A stretch of 64,000 bases of DNA from CAIUPE01 sp046091665 (GTDB taxonomy: Bacteria > Pseudomonadota > Alphaproteobacteria > Rhizobiales > Beijerinckiaceae). The first letter of the stretch is position 1. Each line of letters opens with the position of its first letter. The notes under the pieces are model-generated. The model was not told the DNA's origin and searched no databases. It was given only the letters and a program-made list of their open reading frames with translations. A program made the position numbers and the translations under genes. Below are positions 25,650-34,300 of this stretch, piece by piece. The stretch is from contig JBJTCD010000053.1 in NCBI GenBank assembly GCA_046091665.1, forward strand, positions 1 through 64,000, written 5' to 3'.

Positions 25650-27131
25650 ATGATGGCGCTTATGCGGAGAGTTGCGTTTATGGGTTATGCGGCGCGGGCA
25701 ATTGTTCTTGTCACTTTGCTTGCGCTTGTCATGGGGGCGCGCGCGGAAGCGCGTGGGCCTGAATCGCTTTCAGGTCTTGCTGAAAAAGTGATGGATGCGG
25801 TTGTCAATATTTCTGCCGCAACAACAGCGCCCGCTGATACGCAACATGGCGTGCCGATGCCGCAATTTCCGCCGGGCTCTCCCTTTCAAGAATTCTTTGA
25901 TGAGTTTTTGGGACCAAATGGTCCGAATGGCGGCAATGGCGGAAAGATCCCACAGCGCAAATCTTCCTCGCTCGGTTCAGGCTTTGTGATTGATTCATCG
26001 GGTATCGTTGTCACCAATAATCATGTGATTGGCGATGCCGATGAAATCACCGTCATTTTCAATGATGGTAAAAAACTCAAAGCCGAAGTTGTTGGCAAAG
26101 ATCCGAAAGTCGATCTCGCTGTCTTGCGCGTGAAGCCGGAAAAGCCACTTGTGTCGGTCAAATTCGGCAATTCCGATGATGAGAAAATCGGCGATTGGGT
26201 GATGGCGATTGGCAATCCTTTTGGCCTAGGCGGTTCGGTATCAGCGGGCATTATCTCCGCGCGCAATCGCGATATTTCCGATCAGTCCTATGGCCAATAT
26301 TTGCAAACGGATGCGGCTATCAACAAAGGCAATTCGGGTGGACCGCTCTTCAATATGGAAGGCGAAGTCATCGGCATTAACACGGCAATCTTGTCTCCGT
26401 CTGGCGGTTCAATCGGTATTGGCTTTGCAATTCCCTCAAGCCTTGCTCAACCGATTGTCGAACAATTATTGGCCTTTGGTGAAACGCGGCGCGGGTGGCT
26501 CGGTGTGCGCATTCAAAGCGTTGATGACACGATTGCGGAGAGCTTGGGATTGGGTTCAGCACGCGGCGCGCTTGTTGCGGGTGTTGATGATAAAGGCCCG
26601 TCAAAAACCGCAGGCATTGAACCGGGTGATGTGATCGTCACTTTCGACGGCAAGGCGATCAAAGAATCGCGAGATTTGCCGCGCATTGTGGGCCAAACCG
26701 CTGTCGGCAAAGCGGTTGATGTTGTGGTGATGCGCAAGGGTAAAGAAAAAACCATTCGTGTGACATTGGGCCGTCTGGAAGAGGGTGAAAAACTCGCGAA
26801 GGGCGAAGCACCAAAATCAACAGAACCCGTTGTGAAAAAGACTTTGGGTCTCGAAGTCTCAAGCATCACGGATGAATTGCGCAAGCGCTTTCAAATTAAA
26901 GAGGGCGTAAAAGGTGTATTGATTACGAAAGTCGATCCCTCTGCGGCGGCTGCGGAGAAGCGCGTGAGCGCGGGTGATGTGATTATCGAAGTGCAGCAAG
27001 ATAATGTTGCGACGCCCGATGATCTTATAAAGCGCGTTGATGCCTTAAAGAAGGAAGGCAAGAAATCAGCCTTGTTCTTGATTGCGAATAATCAAGGTGA
27101 TGTCCGCTTCGTCGCGCTACCTTTGGAGTGA
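25650..27131 (+). CDS. degP: Do-type periplasmic serine protease (DegP/HtrA family)
   Basis: This protein of about 493 residues has a signal peptide (AIVLVTLLALVMGARAEARG). The trypsin-like triad is H125 (VVTNNHVIG), D155 (KVDLAVLRV) and S229 (NKGNSGGPLFN). Two PDZ domains follow at about 265-355 and 385-490. It degrades or chaperones misfolded envelope proteins. The ATG at 25650 is preferred because GACGGAG lies 8 bases upstream; a GTG at 25641 overlaps that site. Its location behind hflKC is common in alphaproteobacteria and fits envelope proteostasis. Confidence 0.94.
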   Translation: MMALMRRVAFMGYAARAIVLVTLLALVMGARAEARGPESLSGLAEKVMDAVVNISAATTAPADTQHGVPMPQFPPGSPFQEFFDEFLGPNGPNGGNGGKIPQRKSSSLGSGFVIDSSGIVVTNNHVIGDADEITVIFNDGKKLKAEVVGKDPKVDLAVLRVKPEKPLVSVKFGNSDDEKIGDWVMAIGNPFGLGGSVSAGIISARNRDISDQSYGQYLQTDAAINKGNSGGPLFNMEGEVIGINTAILSPSGGSIGIGFAIPSSLAQPIVEQLLAFGETRRGWLGVRIQSVDDTIAESLGLGSARGALVAGVDDKGPSKTAGIEPGDVIVTFDGKAIKESRDLPRIVGQTAVGKAVDVVVMRKGKEKTIRVTLGRLEEGEKLAKGEAPKSTEPVVKKTLGLEVSSITDELRKRFQIKEGVKGVLITKVDPSAAAAEKRVSAGDVIIEVQQDNVATPDDLIKRVDALKKEGKKSALFLIANNQGDVRFVALPLE

Positions 27132-27135
27132 AAGG

Positions 27136-28035
27136 TCACTCAATCCAACTCGAACGCGAATAGCCTTGCGCGTATAAAAGCGCTGTGAGATCGGCGTGAT
27201 TGATGCGCGCATGCGCCGCTTCTGCGACAGCGGGCTTTGCGTGAAACGCGACTCCCAAGCCCGCTTCCTTGATCATATCAAGATCATTGGCACCATCGCC
27301 AATGGCGAGAGTTTCATGCTCTTGCAACGAGAAGAGATCGCGCAATTCGATGAGCGCCGATTTTTTCGCTTCACGGCCGAGAATTGGATCCATGACCTCG
27401 CCCGTCAATTTACCATTCTCAATTTCAAGACGATTGGCGCGGTGCTCGTCAAAACCGATTGCAAGTGAAACGGGTTCGGTAAACAAAGTAAATCCACCAG
27501 AGACCAGCGCTGTATAAACGCCATGACCACGTAGCGTTGAAATCAAAGTGCGTGCACCCGATGTATGAGTGATGCGGTTTGAAATGACTTTCGGAATAAC
27601 GCCGGCATCAAGCCCTTTCAAAAGCGCCACCCGCTCTCTGAGTGCCGGTTCGAAATCGAGTTCGCCCTTCATCGCGCGCTCGGTGATTTTGGTAACCTTC
27701 TGCTTCAAACGTAATTCGGCAGCGAGTTCGTCGATACATTCCTGCTCGATCATGGTGGAATCCATATCGGCGATGAAGAGTTTTTTCCGGCGCCCCGCGA
27801 GTAGCTGCAGGATCACATCAACCGGTTTGTTGCTTAAGATTTTCTCGACGGGGACGAGGGCGGCTTCTGCCGCTTTGGCGGTCTCGGCCGCGAACACGAT
27901 GTCGATGGCAATCGCACCATCAAGCCGGATCACTTTCGCATTTTCAGGAAGGGCTTGCGCAAGTTTCGAAAGCAGCGCATCGGACAGGGCGGCCTTGTCG
28001 GGATGGGAGACAAGGGTCGCAACGAAATCACTCAT
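27136..28035 (-). CDS. serB: Phosphoserine phosphatase SerB
   Basis: This 299-residue HAD-family phosphatase has the catalytic motif FIADMDSTMIEQECIDELA, whose first aspartate is D90 from this start. VSGGFTLFTEPVS and AIGDGANDLDMIKEAGLGVAF follow in order. It makes serine from phosphoserine. The start MSDFVATLVSH at 28035 is chosen because GAGGA lies 10 bases upstream and the longer form would overlap divergent miaA. It converges with the degP-like gene. Confidence 0.95.
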   Translation of the reverse strand: MSDFVATLVSHPDKAALSDALLSKLAQALPENAKVIRLDGAIAIDIVFAAETAKAAEAALVPVEKILSNKPVDVILQLLAGRRKKLFIADMDSTMIEQECIDELAAELRLKQKVTKITERAMKGELDFEPALRERVALLKGLDAGVIPKVISNRITHTSGARTLISTLRGHGVYTALVSGGFTLFTEPVSLAIGFDEHRANRLEIENGKLTGEVMDPILGREAKKSALIELRDLFSLQEHETLAIGDGANDLDMIKEAGLGVAFHAKPAVAEAAHARINHADLTALLYAQGYSRSSWIE

Positions 28036-28050
28036 CTGAAATCGGTCCTC

Positions 28051-28980
28051 ATGGGTCAATCGAAACCATATCGCGCGCTCCTGATTGCCGGGCCGACGGC
28101 CAGCGGCAAGACCGCGCTTGCGCTTACCCTCGCGGACCGGTTTGGCGGCGCAATAATCAACACCGACTCAATGCAGGTCTATCGCGATCTTTCTATCATA
28201 ACCGCACGGCCAACTGCGGAAGAAATGGCGCGCGCGCCGCATTTCCTCTTCGGAACTGTGGACGCCGCGCTGAATTACTCGGTCGCGTGGTGGCTCGCCG
28301 ATGCGGGCGAAGCCTTGAAGCAGATTGAAGGCGAAGGGCGTTTGCCGATCTTTGTCGGCGGAACGGGTCTCTATTTCCGCGCCCTTACCGAGGGTCTCTC
28401 CGATATTCCTCCTGTACCTGATGAGATCAGGGCGGAACTCCGCGCTTGGGCTGAGGGGCGTGACCCCGCAGCGCTTCATGCGCGGCTTGCCGAGCGCGAC
28501 CCCGAAACGGCGGCACATCTTCGCCCCACTGATCCGCAACGCATACTGCGTGCGCTCGAAGTCATTGAGGCGACAGGCCGCTCTTTGCGCTCCTTCCATG
28601 ACGAGCGGCGTGGCGCGGTGCTGAAATCGGAAGAGGTGCTTTCGATTTTTCTCGCGCCGGATCGTGACGTGTTGCGGGCGCGCATTGATGCGCGCTTTGA
28701 CGGCATGATCGCATCAGGTACGGTTGAGGAGGTCACGAGGCTCGCCGCGCGCGGGCTTGATCCTGCTTTACCAGCCATGCGCGCCCATGGCGTGCCTGGC
28801 ATCATTCGCGCGCTTCATGGTGATGTTTCGATGGAAGACGCCATTGAGAAGGGTAAAGCCGACACGCGCGCTTATTCCAAACGCCAACACACGTGGTTTC
28901 GCCATCAAGCGCCTGATTTTGTTTGGGTCAAACCGGAGGAGGCGGAGGGGTGGGTGAGGGACAAAATGGGTTGTGGCTAA
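28051..28980 (+). CDS. miaA: tRNA dimethylallyltransferase MiaA
   Basis: This 309-residue enzyme starts at MGQSKPYRALLIAGPTASGKTALAL, containing the P-loop. TDSMQVYRDLSIITARPT, FVGGTGLYFRALTEGL and KRQHTWFRHQAPDF are family signatures. It adds the dimethylallyl group to A37 of tRNAs that read UNN codons. The 5' ends of miaA and serB are only 15 bases apart on opposite strands. Longer upstream frames are antisense to serB. Confidence 0.95.
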   Translation: MGQSKPYRALLIAGPTASGKTALALTLADRFGGAIINTDSMQVYRDLSIITARPTAEEMARAPHFLFGTVDAALNYSVAWWLADAGEALKQIEGEGRLPIFVGGTGLYFRALTEGLSDIPPVPDEIRAELRAWAEGRDPAALHARLAERDPETAAHLRPTDPQRILRALEVIEATGRSLRSFHDERRGAVLKSEEVLSIFLAPDRDVLRARIDARFDGMIASGTVEEVTRLAARGLDPALPAMRAHGVPGIIRALHGDVSMEDAIEKGKADTRAYSKRQHTWFRHQAPDFVWVKPEEAEGWVRDKMGCG

Positions 28981-29078
28981 GAGCTTTGCACCCTTGGGTT
29001 TCTGGACGTTCGTCGAAGAGCAGGTTTTTCTGAAGCCAATATCTCCATTGACATTTCCAATTATTGTTACTACAAAAA

Positions 29079-29357
29079 ATGGAAATCGAATTCGATCCGG
29101 AAAAGCGCCTGCGAACGCTCTTAGAGCGTGGCTTGGATATGGCCGATGTTTGGCGTGTTTACGAAGGTCCCGTGCTTACTTTTGATGATCTTCGGTTCGA
29201 ATATGGTGAAGAACGCAAAATTACCATCGGGTATCTTCGCGGTAGAATGGTTTCATTTGCTTGGACGCCACGCGGGCGCAAGATTCGTGTAATCAGCTTG
29301 AGGAAGATGAATGAGCGCGAACAAAAACTATTCGGAAAGCAACTGGCAAGATCCTGA
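29079..29357 (+). CDS. brnT: BrnT-family toxin
   Basis: This 92-residue protein begins MEIEFDPEKRLRTLLERGLDMADVWRVYEGP. It then has RFEYGEERKITIGYLRGRMVSFAWTPRGRKIRVISLRKMNERE, the BrnT (DUF497) pattern of a RelE-like ribonuclease. BrnT cleaves RNA and is neutralised by BrnA. The ATG at 29079 is chosen over an upstream TTG. It overlaps brnA by 47 bases, as often seen for brnTA. Confidence 0.9.
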   Translation: MEIEFDPEKRLRTLLERGLDMADVWRVYEGPVLTFDDLRFEYGEERKITIGYLRGRMVSFAWTPRGRKIRVISLRKMNEREQKLFGKQLARS

Positions 29358-29580
29358 TGATGTACCCGATCTTTCCACGCCCGAGTGGCAAGCGATCATT
29401 GCGAAAGTCTCTGTTCGGCGAGGGCGGCCGCCATTGGACGAGCCCAAAATTTCAACGACCATTAGGCTCGATGCAGATATTGTTTCAGCGTTTCGTGCCG
29501 AGGGCGCGGGGTGGCAGACACGGATCAATGATGTTTTGCGGTCACACCTTGAGCAACAGGCGAAATCACGATCGGCCTGA
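29311..29580 (+). CDS. brnA: BrnA-family antitoxin
   Basis: This 89-residue protein contains RRGRPPLDEPKISTTIRLDADIVSAFRAEGAGWQTRINDVLRSHL, a ribbon-helix-helix-type DNA-binding C-terminus typical of BrnA. It binds BrnT and represses the operon. The toxin-first gene order and long overlap fit the family. The module sits between miaA and the ilvB leader. Confidence 0.9.
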   Translation: MSANKNYSESNWQDPDDVPDLSTPEWQAIIAKVSVRRGRPPLDEPKISTTIRLDADIVSAFRAEGAGWQTRINDVLRSHLEQQAKSRSA

Positions 29581-29612
29581 AAGCTGATGCTCGTTGTCCC
29601 ACTTGACGCATA

Positions 29613-29635
29613 GCGAAAACAGCCTTAGTTTTCGC
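29613..29635. repeat. Perfect inverted repeat downstream of brnA
   Basis: GCGAAAAC and GTTTTCGC form a perfect 8-bp inverted repeat with loop AGCCTTA, 33 bases after the brnA stop. No U-run follows, so it is not a classical terminator. It could protect the brnA transcript end or be a protein site near the ilvB promoter; a TTGACG at 29603-29608 overlaps this area. Confidence 0.5.
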
Positions 29636-29665
29636 ACCGAAATATGTAGGAGAGGCGCGGTGCGC

Positions 29666-29713
29666 ATGATTATTCTTGTAGTTATGGGGCGTCAGGAGCG
29701 GGGCGGATTTTGA
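29666..29713 (+). CDS. ilvB leader peptide (branched-chain attenuator)
   Basis: A 15-codon reading frame encodes MIILVVMGRQERGGF, preceded by AGGAGAGG as ribosome binding site. Residues 2-6 are Ile-Ile-Leu-Val-Val, the three amino acids made by the downstream pathway, as expected for an ilv attenuation leader. The block GGAG-C-GGGG at 29695-29703, inside its last codons, can pair with the 5' arm of the terminator that follows. Confidence 0.85.
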   Translation: MIILVVMGRQERGGF

Positions 29714-29744
29714 TCCGTTGATCCCGAAACTGGCGCTTAACCGA

Positions 29745-29768
29745 CCCCCTCCGAACAGGGGGTTTTTT
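29745..29768 (+). terminator. Attenuator terminator in front of ilvB
   Basis: CCCCCT (29745-29750) pairs with AGGGGG (29757-29762) around CCGAAC, followed by six T. The 5' arm, as CCCC-CTCC (29745-29752), can alternatively pair with GGAG-C-GGGG (29695-29703), eight pairs with one bulge, forming an antiterminator when the ribosome stalls on the leader codons. Confidence 0.88.
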
Positions 29769-29824
29769 ATTGCCTTAAAGCCGAAACCTGATCCTTCGAG
29801 GCGGGGCGGCACGGAGAGATGACA

Positions 29825-31597
29825 ATGACTGAGACGATGAGCGGTGCGGAAATGGTGATCAAGGCCCTGCAAGATCAGGGCGTCGAGCATATTTTCGGCT
29901 ATCCCGGCGGGGCGGTTCTGCCAATCTATGATGCGATGTTTCACCAAGACAAAGTGAAACATGTTCTCGTCCGTCATGAGCAGGGCGCGGTACACGCGGC
30001 TGAAGGCTATGCGCGCTCATCCGGCAAAGTGGGCTGTGTGCTTGTGACCTCGGGTCCGGGCGCCACAAATGCGGTCACTGGTTTGACGGACGCGATGCTC
30101 GATTCCATTCCGCTTGTCTGCATCACCGGTCAGGTGCCAACCCATCTCATCGGCTCGGATGCGTTTCAAGAATGCGACACGGTCGGCATCACGCGTCACT
30201 GCACGAAGCATAATTACCTCGTGCGTTCAGTTGAGGATTTGCCGCGCATTCTGCACGAAGCTTTTTATGTTGCGTCGAACGGACGTCCGGGTCCGGTTGT
30301 GGTTGATATTCCAAAAGACGTACAATTTGCGATGGGCAAATATGATCGTCCGAAGGACAATCAGCACAAGACCTATCGTCCGCAAGTGGAAGGCGACATC
30401 GAGAAAATTCGTGCGGCCGTGAAATTGATGGCGGGTGCGAAGAAGCCTGTATTCTATACAGGCGGCGGCGTGATCAATGCGGGTACCGAAGCTTCGGCCA
30501 CATTGCGCGAGCTTGTGCGTTTGACGGGCTATCCGATCACATCAACTTTGATGGGGCTTGGTGCTTATCCCGCGGCTGATCCGCAATGGCTCGGTATGCT
30601 CGGCATGCACGGCACATACGAAGCCAATCTCGCGATGCATGATTGCGATGTGATGATTTGCATCGGCGCGCGTTTTGATGATCGCATCACCGGTCGTTTG
30701 AATGCGTTCTCCCCGAATTCCAAAAAGATTCATGTCGATATTGACCCCTCGTCAATCAATAAAAATGTGAAGGCGGATATCGGCATTGTCGGCGATTGCG
30801 GCCATGTGCTCAAAAGCATGCTTGCAGAATGGAAGGCGCTTGATAAAGCGCCCGATCGCAAACGTCTTGATCCATGGTGGACTGAAATCAAAACATGGCA
30901 AGCGCGTAAATGCTTGGCCTATCGTGGTTCTGACAAAGTGATCAAACCGCAATATGCGGTTGAGCGTCTTTATGCGCTCACCAAAGATATGGACCCCTAT
31001 ATCACAACCGAAGTTGGCCAGCATCAAATGTGGGCCGCGCAGTATTTCCGTTTTGAAAGCCCTAATCGTTGGATGACATCGGGTGGTTTGGGAACGATGG
31101 GTTATGGCTTGCCGGCTGCGATTGGAACCCAGATGGCCAACCCCGGTAAACTCGTTATCGACATTGCCGGTGAAGCTTCAATCCTCATGAATATTCAGGA
31201 AATGTCGACGGCAGTTCAATATCGTTTGCCGGTGAAGATCTTTATTCTGAATAATGAGTATATGGGCATGGTGCGTCAATGGCAGGAATTGCTGCATGGC
31301 TCGCGTTATGCGGAGAGTTATTCAGACTCACTGCCGGATTTCGTAAAACTCGCGGAAGCCTATGGCGCGCATGGCATTCGCTGCAATGATCCAGCAAAGC
31401 TTGATGATGCGATCCGCGAAATGATCGCTTCGCCCAAGCCGGTGATTTTCGACTGCCATGTCGAGAAGATGGAAAATTGTTTCCCGATGATTCCGTCGGG
31501 CAAGGCCCATAATGAAATGTTGCTCAATGACCTTAGCGATGATGCCGGCGTGGATATCGGCAATGTAATCGACGCCAAGGGCAAAGCGCTTGTGTGA
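29825..31597 (+). CDS. ilvB: Acetolactate synthase large (catalytic) subunit
   Basis: This 590-residue TPP enzyme has IFGYPGGAVLPIYDAMF with HEQGAVHAAEGYAR, the site of the conserved TPP-activating glutamate. It also has SGPGATNAVTGL, a central FAD-binding domain with IGARFDDRITGRL, and the C-terminal TPP site with NNEYMGMVRQWQE. It condenses pyruvate with pyruvate or 2-oxobutyrate. The start at 29825 is chosen because GGAG (29813-29816) lies 8 bases away; an ATG at 29819 is too close to it. The leader upstream makes regulation by branched-chain amino acid supply likely. Confidence 0.97.
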   Translation: MTETMSGAEMVIKALQDQGVEHIFGYPGGAVLPIYDAMFHQDKVKHVLVRHEQGAVHAAEGYARSSGKVGCVLVTSGPGATNAVTGLTDAMLDSIPLVCITGQVPTHLIGSDAFQECDTVGITRHCTKHNYLVRSVEDLPRILHEAFYVASNGRPGPVVVDIPKDVQFAMGKYDRPKDNQHKTYRPQVEGDIEKIRAAVKLMAGAKKPVFYTGGGVINAGTEASATLRELVRLTGYPITSTLMGLGAYPAADPQWLGMLGMHGTYEANLAMHDCDVMICIGARFDDRITGRLNAFSPNSKKIHVDIDPSSINKNVKADIGIVGDCGHVLKSMLAEWKALDKAPDRKRLDPWWTEIKTWQARKCLAYRGSDKVIKPQYAVERLYALTKDMDPYITTEVGQHQMWAAQYFRFESPNRWMTSGGLGTMGYGLPAAIGTQMANPGKLVIDIAGEASILMNIQEMSTAVQYRLPVKIFILNNEYMGMVRQWQELLHGSRYAESYSDSLPDFVKLAEAYGAHGIRCNDPAKLDDAIREMIASPKPVIFDCHVEKMENCFPMIPSGKAHNEMLLNDLSDDAGVDIGNVIDAKGKALV

Positions 31598-31638
31598 GTG
31601 TGTTTTTCGCGGATTTTTCTGATCAGAAAGACTAACAA

Positions 31639-32319
31639 ATGAAACTCGCCATTGGCACAAAAGCCTATTCGTCATGGTCGCTTCGGCCATGGATTTTGTT
31701 GAAGGCGCATCACATCGCGTTTGAAGAGGATCTCATTCCTCTAGATACGCCTGAATTCCGTCCGCGTGTGAATGCCTATCAGGCAGGCTCAACTGTGCCG
31801 ATCCTCGTTGATGGCGATGTCACGGTGTGGGAGTCGCTTGCGATCATGGAATATGTGGCAGATCGCTTTCCTGAAAAAGCGATTTGGCCCAAAGACATCA
31901 AAGCGCGTGCGTTCGCGCGGGTCATTGCGAATGAAATGCATGCGGGCTTTCGTGGCCTTCGTGCCGCATGCCCGATGAATTTGCGCAAACGCTATGCCGA
32001 GATGGATCGTGGTGAACTTGTTGCCAAAGATGTTGCGCGTTCAACGAGCATTTTAAAGCAAGCCATCGAGCGTTTTGGCAAACCCTCAGGTGAGGGGCCG
32101 TTTTTGTTTGGTGCGTTCACCGCAGCGGACGCGATGTATACGCCGCTTGTTTCACGCTTCCAGACTTACTCGATTAACGTCGATCCGGTGATCCGTTCCT
32201 ATATGGAAGCGATCTTCGATCATCCTGCTTTTGTCGAATGGCATAAGGCGGCGATGGAAAACACACAAATTGTTCCGCATGACGAAGTCGATGAGCCTTC
32301 GATTGGTGCATTCAGGTAA
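31639..32319 (+). CDS. Glutathione S-transferase family protein
   Basis: This 226-residue protein has a thioredoxin-like N-terminal domain with GTKAYSSWSLRPWILLKAHHIAFEE, STVPILVDGDVTVWESLAIMEYVADRFP (cis-proline and glutathione-binding Glu-Ser) and an all-helical C-terminal domain. The serine pair in YSSWSLRPW may act as the catalytic residue. Substrate is unknown. It lies between ilvB and ilvN, 41 and 29 bases from its neighbours, so it is probably co-transcribed with them, which is unusual for a GST. Confidence 0.88.
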   Translation: MKLAIGTKAYSSWSLRPWILLKAHHIAFEEDLIPLDTPEFRPRVNAYQAGSTVPILVDGDVTVWESLAIMEYVADRFPEKAIWPKDIKARAFARVIANEMHAGFRGLRAACPMNLRKRYAEMDRGELVAKDVARSTSILKQAIERFGKPSGEGPFLFGAFTAADAMYTPLVSRFQTYSINVDPVIRSYMEAIFDHPAFVEWHKAAMENTQIVPHDEVDEPSIGAFR

Positions 32320-32348
32320 AAAAATAAACGCGTTGAAAGTTTAATCAG

Positions 32349-32882
32349 ATGAAAAGCCACTATTCCGATGCCCCGATTGATACGTTGCCGCAACGCCGGA
32401 CGCTCTCGGTTCTCGTTGACAATGAGCCCGGTGTTCTCGCGCGTATCGCGGGCCTTTTTTCCGGGCGCGGTTATAATATCGAAAGCCTCACAGTATCTGA
32501 GACCGAGCATGAAAAACATGTCTCGCGCATCACCATTGTTACAACCGGCACCGCGATGGTGATTGAACAGATCAAGCATCAACTTGATCGCCTTGTCCCT
32601 GTTCATCGTGTCGTTGATCTCACCGCAGAAGGCGGTGCGGTGGAGCGTGAACTCGCGCTTGTGAAAGTGATTGGTAAAGGCGATAGCCGGAGTGAAGCTC
32701 TGCGCATTGCGGCGGCCTTTGGCGCGCGTACGCTTGATGCAACACTCGACTCTTTTGTCTTCGAGCTTACGGGCGATAGCGAGGAAATCGAGCGCTTCAT
32801 TCGCGTGATGGCCGGACTTGGCCTCTCCGAAGTGTCCCGCACCGGCATTGCAGCCATGAGCCGAGGTGCCGAGGCGCTCTGA
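32349..32882 (+). CDS. ilvN: Acetolactate synthase small (regulatory) subunit
   Basis: This 177-residue protein begins its ACT domain with RRTLSVLVDNEPGVLARIAGLFSGRGYNIESLTVSETE, the valine-sensing part of IlvN/IlvH. The C-terminal domain contains DATLDSFVFELTGDSEEIERFIRVM and GLSEVSRTGIAAMSRG. It activates IlvB and confers feedback inhibition by valine. The GST gene separates it from ilvB. Confidence 0.96.
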   Translation: MKSHYSDAPIDTLPQRRTLSVLVDNEPGVLARIAGLFSGRGYNIESLTVSETEHEKHVSRITIVTTGTAMVIEQIKHQLDRLVPVHRVVDLTAEGGAVERELALVKVIGKGDSRSEALRIAAAFGARTLDATLDSFVFELTGDSEEIERFIRVMAGLGLSEVSRTGIAAMSRGAEAL

Positions 32883-32886
32883 ACCC

Positions 32887-32921
32887 TTGCCGACAGAAGA
32901 TCAATGATCTACATTGTAGAT
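32887..32921 (+). promoter_or_regulatory. Candidate mazEF promoter with overlapping operator
   Basis: TTGCCG (32887-32892), a 17-base spacer and TACATT (32910-32915) resemble a sigma-70 promoter. An inverted repeat ATCTAC-ATT-GTAGAT (32907-32921) overlaps the -10, as expected for autorepression by the MazE-MazF complex. This is a visual prediction. Confidence 0.5.
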
Positions 32922-32952
32922 ACATTGTTCTCAGTCCAGAAGGGTTAGGCCC

Positions 32953-33270
32953 ATGCGGGTCAAAATCGCCAAATGGGGCAATTCAGCCGCGATCCGCCTG
33001 CCCAAGGCGGTGATAGAACAAATGCGCCTCGTCGAGGGAAGCGAAGCGGAACTGAGTGTTGCCAAGGGAGAGCTCCGCTTAAAAGCAGTTCCCCCCGTTG
33101 CGCGGCTTACGCGCGAGCTGCTGATCGCGAGTATGGATGAGGTGGGCCTAAGCGGCGCATCGGAAACCATTGATTGGGGTCGCGACCGCGGCGATGAAAT
33201 CATTGTTGATGAGTATGTGAATGCGTCCACACCCTTGAACAACATGGGTGGGAAGAAACGTGCCTTTTGA
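32953..33270 (+). CDS. mazE: MazE-type antitoxin (AbrB/SpoVT fold)
   Basis: This 105-residue protein starts MRVKIAKWGNSAAIRLPKAVIEQMRLVEGSEAELSV, the swapped-hairpin AbrB DNA-binding domain of MazE. The C-terminal half should bind and block MazF. It overlaps the toxin gene by 11 bases. It is somewhat longer than E. coli MazE (82 residues). Confidence 0.92.
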   Translation: MRVKIAKWGNSAAIRLPKAVIEQMRLVEGSEAELSVAKGELRLKAVPPVARLTRELLIASMDEVGLSGASETIDWGRDRGDEIIVDEYVNASTPLNNMGGKKRAF

Positions 33271-33607
33271 CGCGGGTGATCTCTACTGGGCCGAGCTCGA
33301 CGGCTATCAGGGAACCGAGCAAGGCGGCCGACGACCAGTTTTGATTGTTACTGAGCGCTTTTATAATGATCGTTCAAACCGCGTGATTGTGTGTCCGGTT
33401 TCCACTCGTGAACGTGGATGGAAAACGGAAGTAAGACTTGCTGAAAACTTGCCAATAAAAGGTGTTGTGTTGACGGATCAAATCCGTGCGTTGGATCACC
33501 AGTTGCGATTGTTTGGTTTTATCGCCCGATTATCTGACGAAAACTTGGCCGAGGTGAGAAACGTCCTTGGCTTGATTTTGGTATTTCAAAACACTCATGA
33601 CCTCTGA
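33260..33607 (+). CDS. mazF: MazF-type endoribonuclease toxin
   Basis: This 115-residue protein reads MPFDAGDLYWAELDGYQGTEQGGRRPVLIVTERFYND. RPVLIV and VIVCPVSTRERGWKTEV match the MazF/PemK fold. The GTG at 33260 is chosen because it gives the family N-terminus and GGGAAG lies just upstream; a GTG at 33248 would add four residues. MazF cuts mRNA at short sequences. Its end overlaps the start of the LysE-family gene by 11 bases. Confidence 0.92.
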   Translation: MPFDAGDLYWAELDGYQGTEQGGRRPVLIVTERFYNDRSNRVIVCPVSTRERGWKTEVRLAENLPIKGVVLTDQIRALDHQLRLFGFIARLSDENLAEVRNVLGLILVFQNTHDL

Positions 33608-34193
33608 CACGCTGTTCGCGTTGATCCTCTATTCTTTTGCCACGTCCATCACACCGGGCCCGAACAATCTGATGCTTCTGGCTTCAGGCACAAATTTCGG
33701 CATGAAGCGCACGATCCCTCATGCGTTGGGGATCGGCTTCGGTTTTGTTGTCATGACGATCCTTGTGGGTATGGGAATGGGTGCGGTCGAGCAGCTTCTG
33801 CCGGGCTTCTCAATGGCTTTGCGGATCCTGTCGCTCATCTATCTCGCATGGTTGGCTTGGCGTTTGGCGACGAGCGGCTCATTGAGCGCGGTCGATGGGG
33901 ACGCGAAACCCATGGGCTTTATCGCCGCGAGCCTCTTTCAATGGATCAACCCGAAAGCCTGGGCGATGGCATTGACCGCTATGGCCATCTACACAACGCC
34001 CGAAAACCACACGATGAGCGTCTTCATCGTCGCGCTGATTTTTGAGGCGGTTGGCTTGCCCTGCATGTTTGTTTGGGCCGGATTTGGCGTGGCGTTACGC
34101 GGATTTCTGTCAGTTCCTGCCCGTTTGCGCGCTTTTAACATCGTGATGGCGCTTATTCTCGTCGGCTCCACTGTGCCTTATGCGCTCGGGTGA
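33597..34193 (+). CDS. LysE/RhtB-family amino acid exporter
   Basis: This 198-residue membrane protein has about six hydrophobic segments. The family motif FATSITPGPNNLMLLASGTNFGMKRTIPHALGIGFGF is at the N-terminus and LFQWINPKAWAMALTAMAIY in the middle. LysE/RhtB proteins export amino acids such as lysine, threonine or branched-chain derivatives. Its place between ilvN and ilvC makes export of a branched-chain amino acid plausible, but this is inference. The start overlaps the mazF stop. Confidence 0.9.
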   Translation: MTSDTLFALILYSFATSITPGPNNLMLLASGTNFGMKRTIPHALGIGFGFVVMTILVGMGMGAVEQLLPGFSMALRILSLIYLAWLAWRLATSGSLSAVDGDAKPMGFIAASLFQWINPKAWAMALTAMAIYTTPENHTMSVFIVALIFEAVGLPCMFVWAGFGVALRGFLSVPARLRAFNIVMALILVGSTVPYALG

Positions 34194-34300
34194 GGGGCGC
34201 CTAGCGCGCGCCCGCTTGACCAAACCGAACCATCCCCTTAAGCGGTGTCCCCGACAGAATTCACCCTTAAACCACTTAAATTTGGCCAGGAGCCCCGCCC

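Noticed and set aside
29048..29076. TTGACA, 17 bases, TACAAA before brnT
   Set aside because: As a promoter it would start transcription a few bases inside the brnT start codon, which does not fit unless a different start is used.
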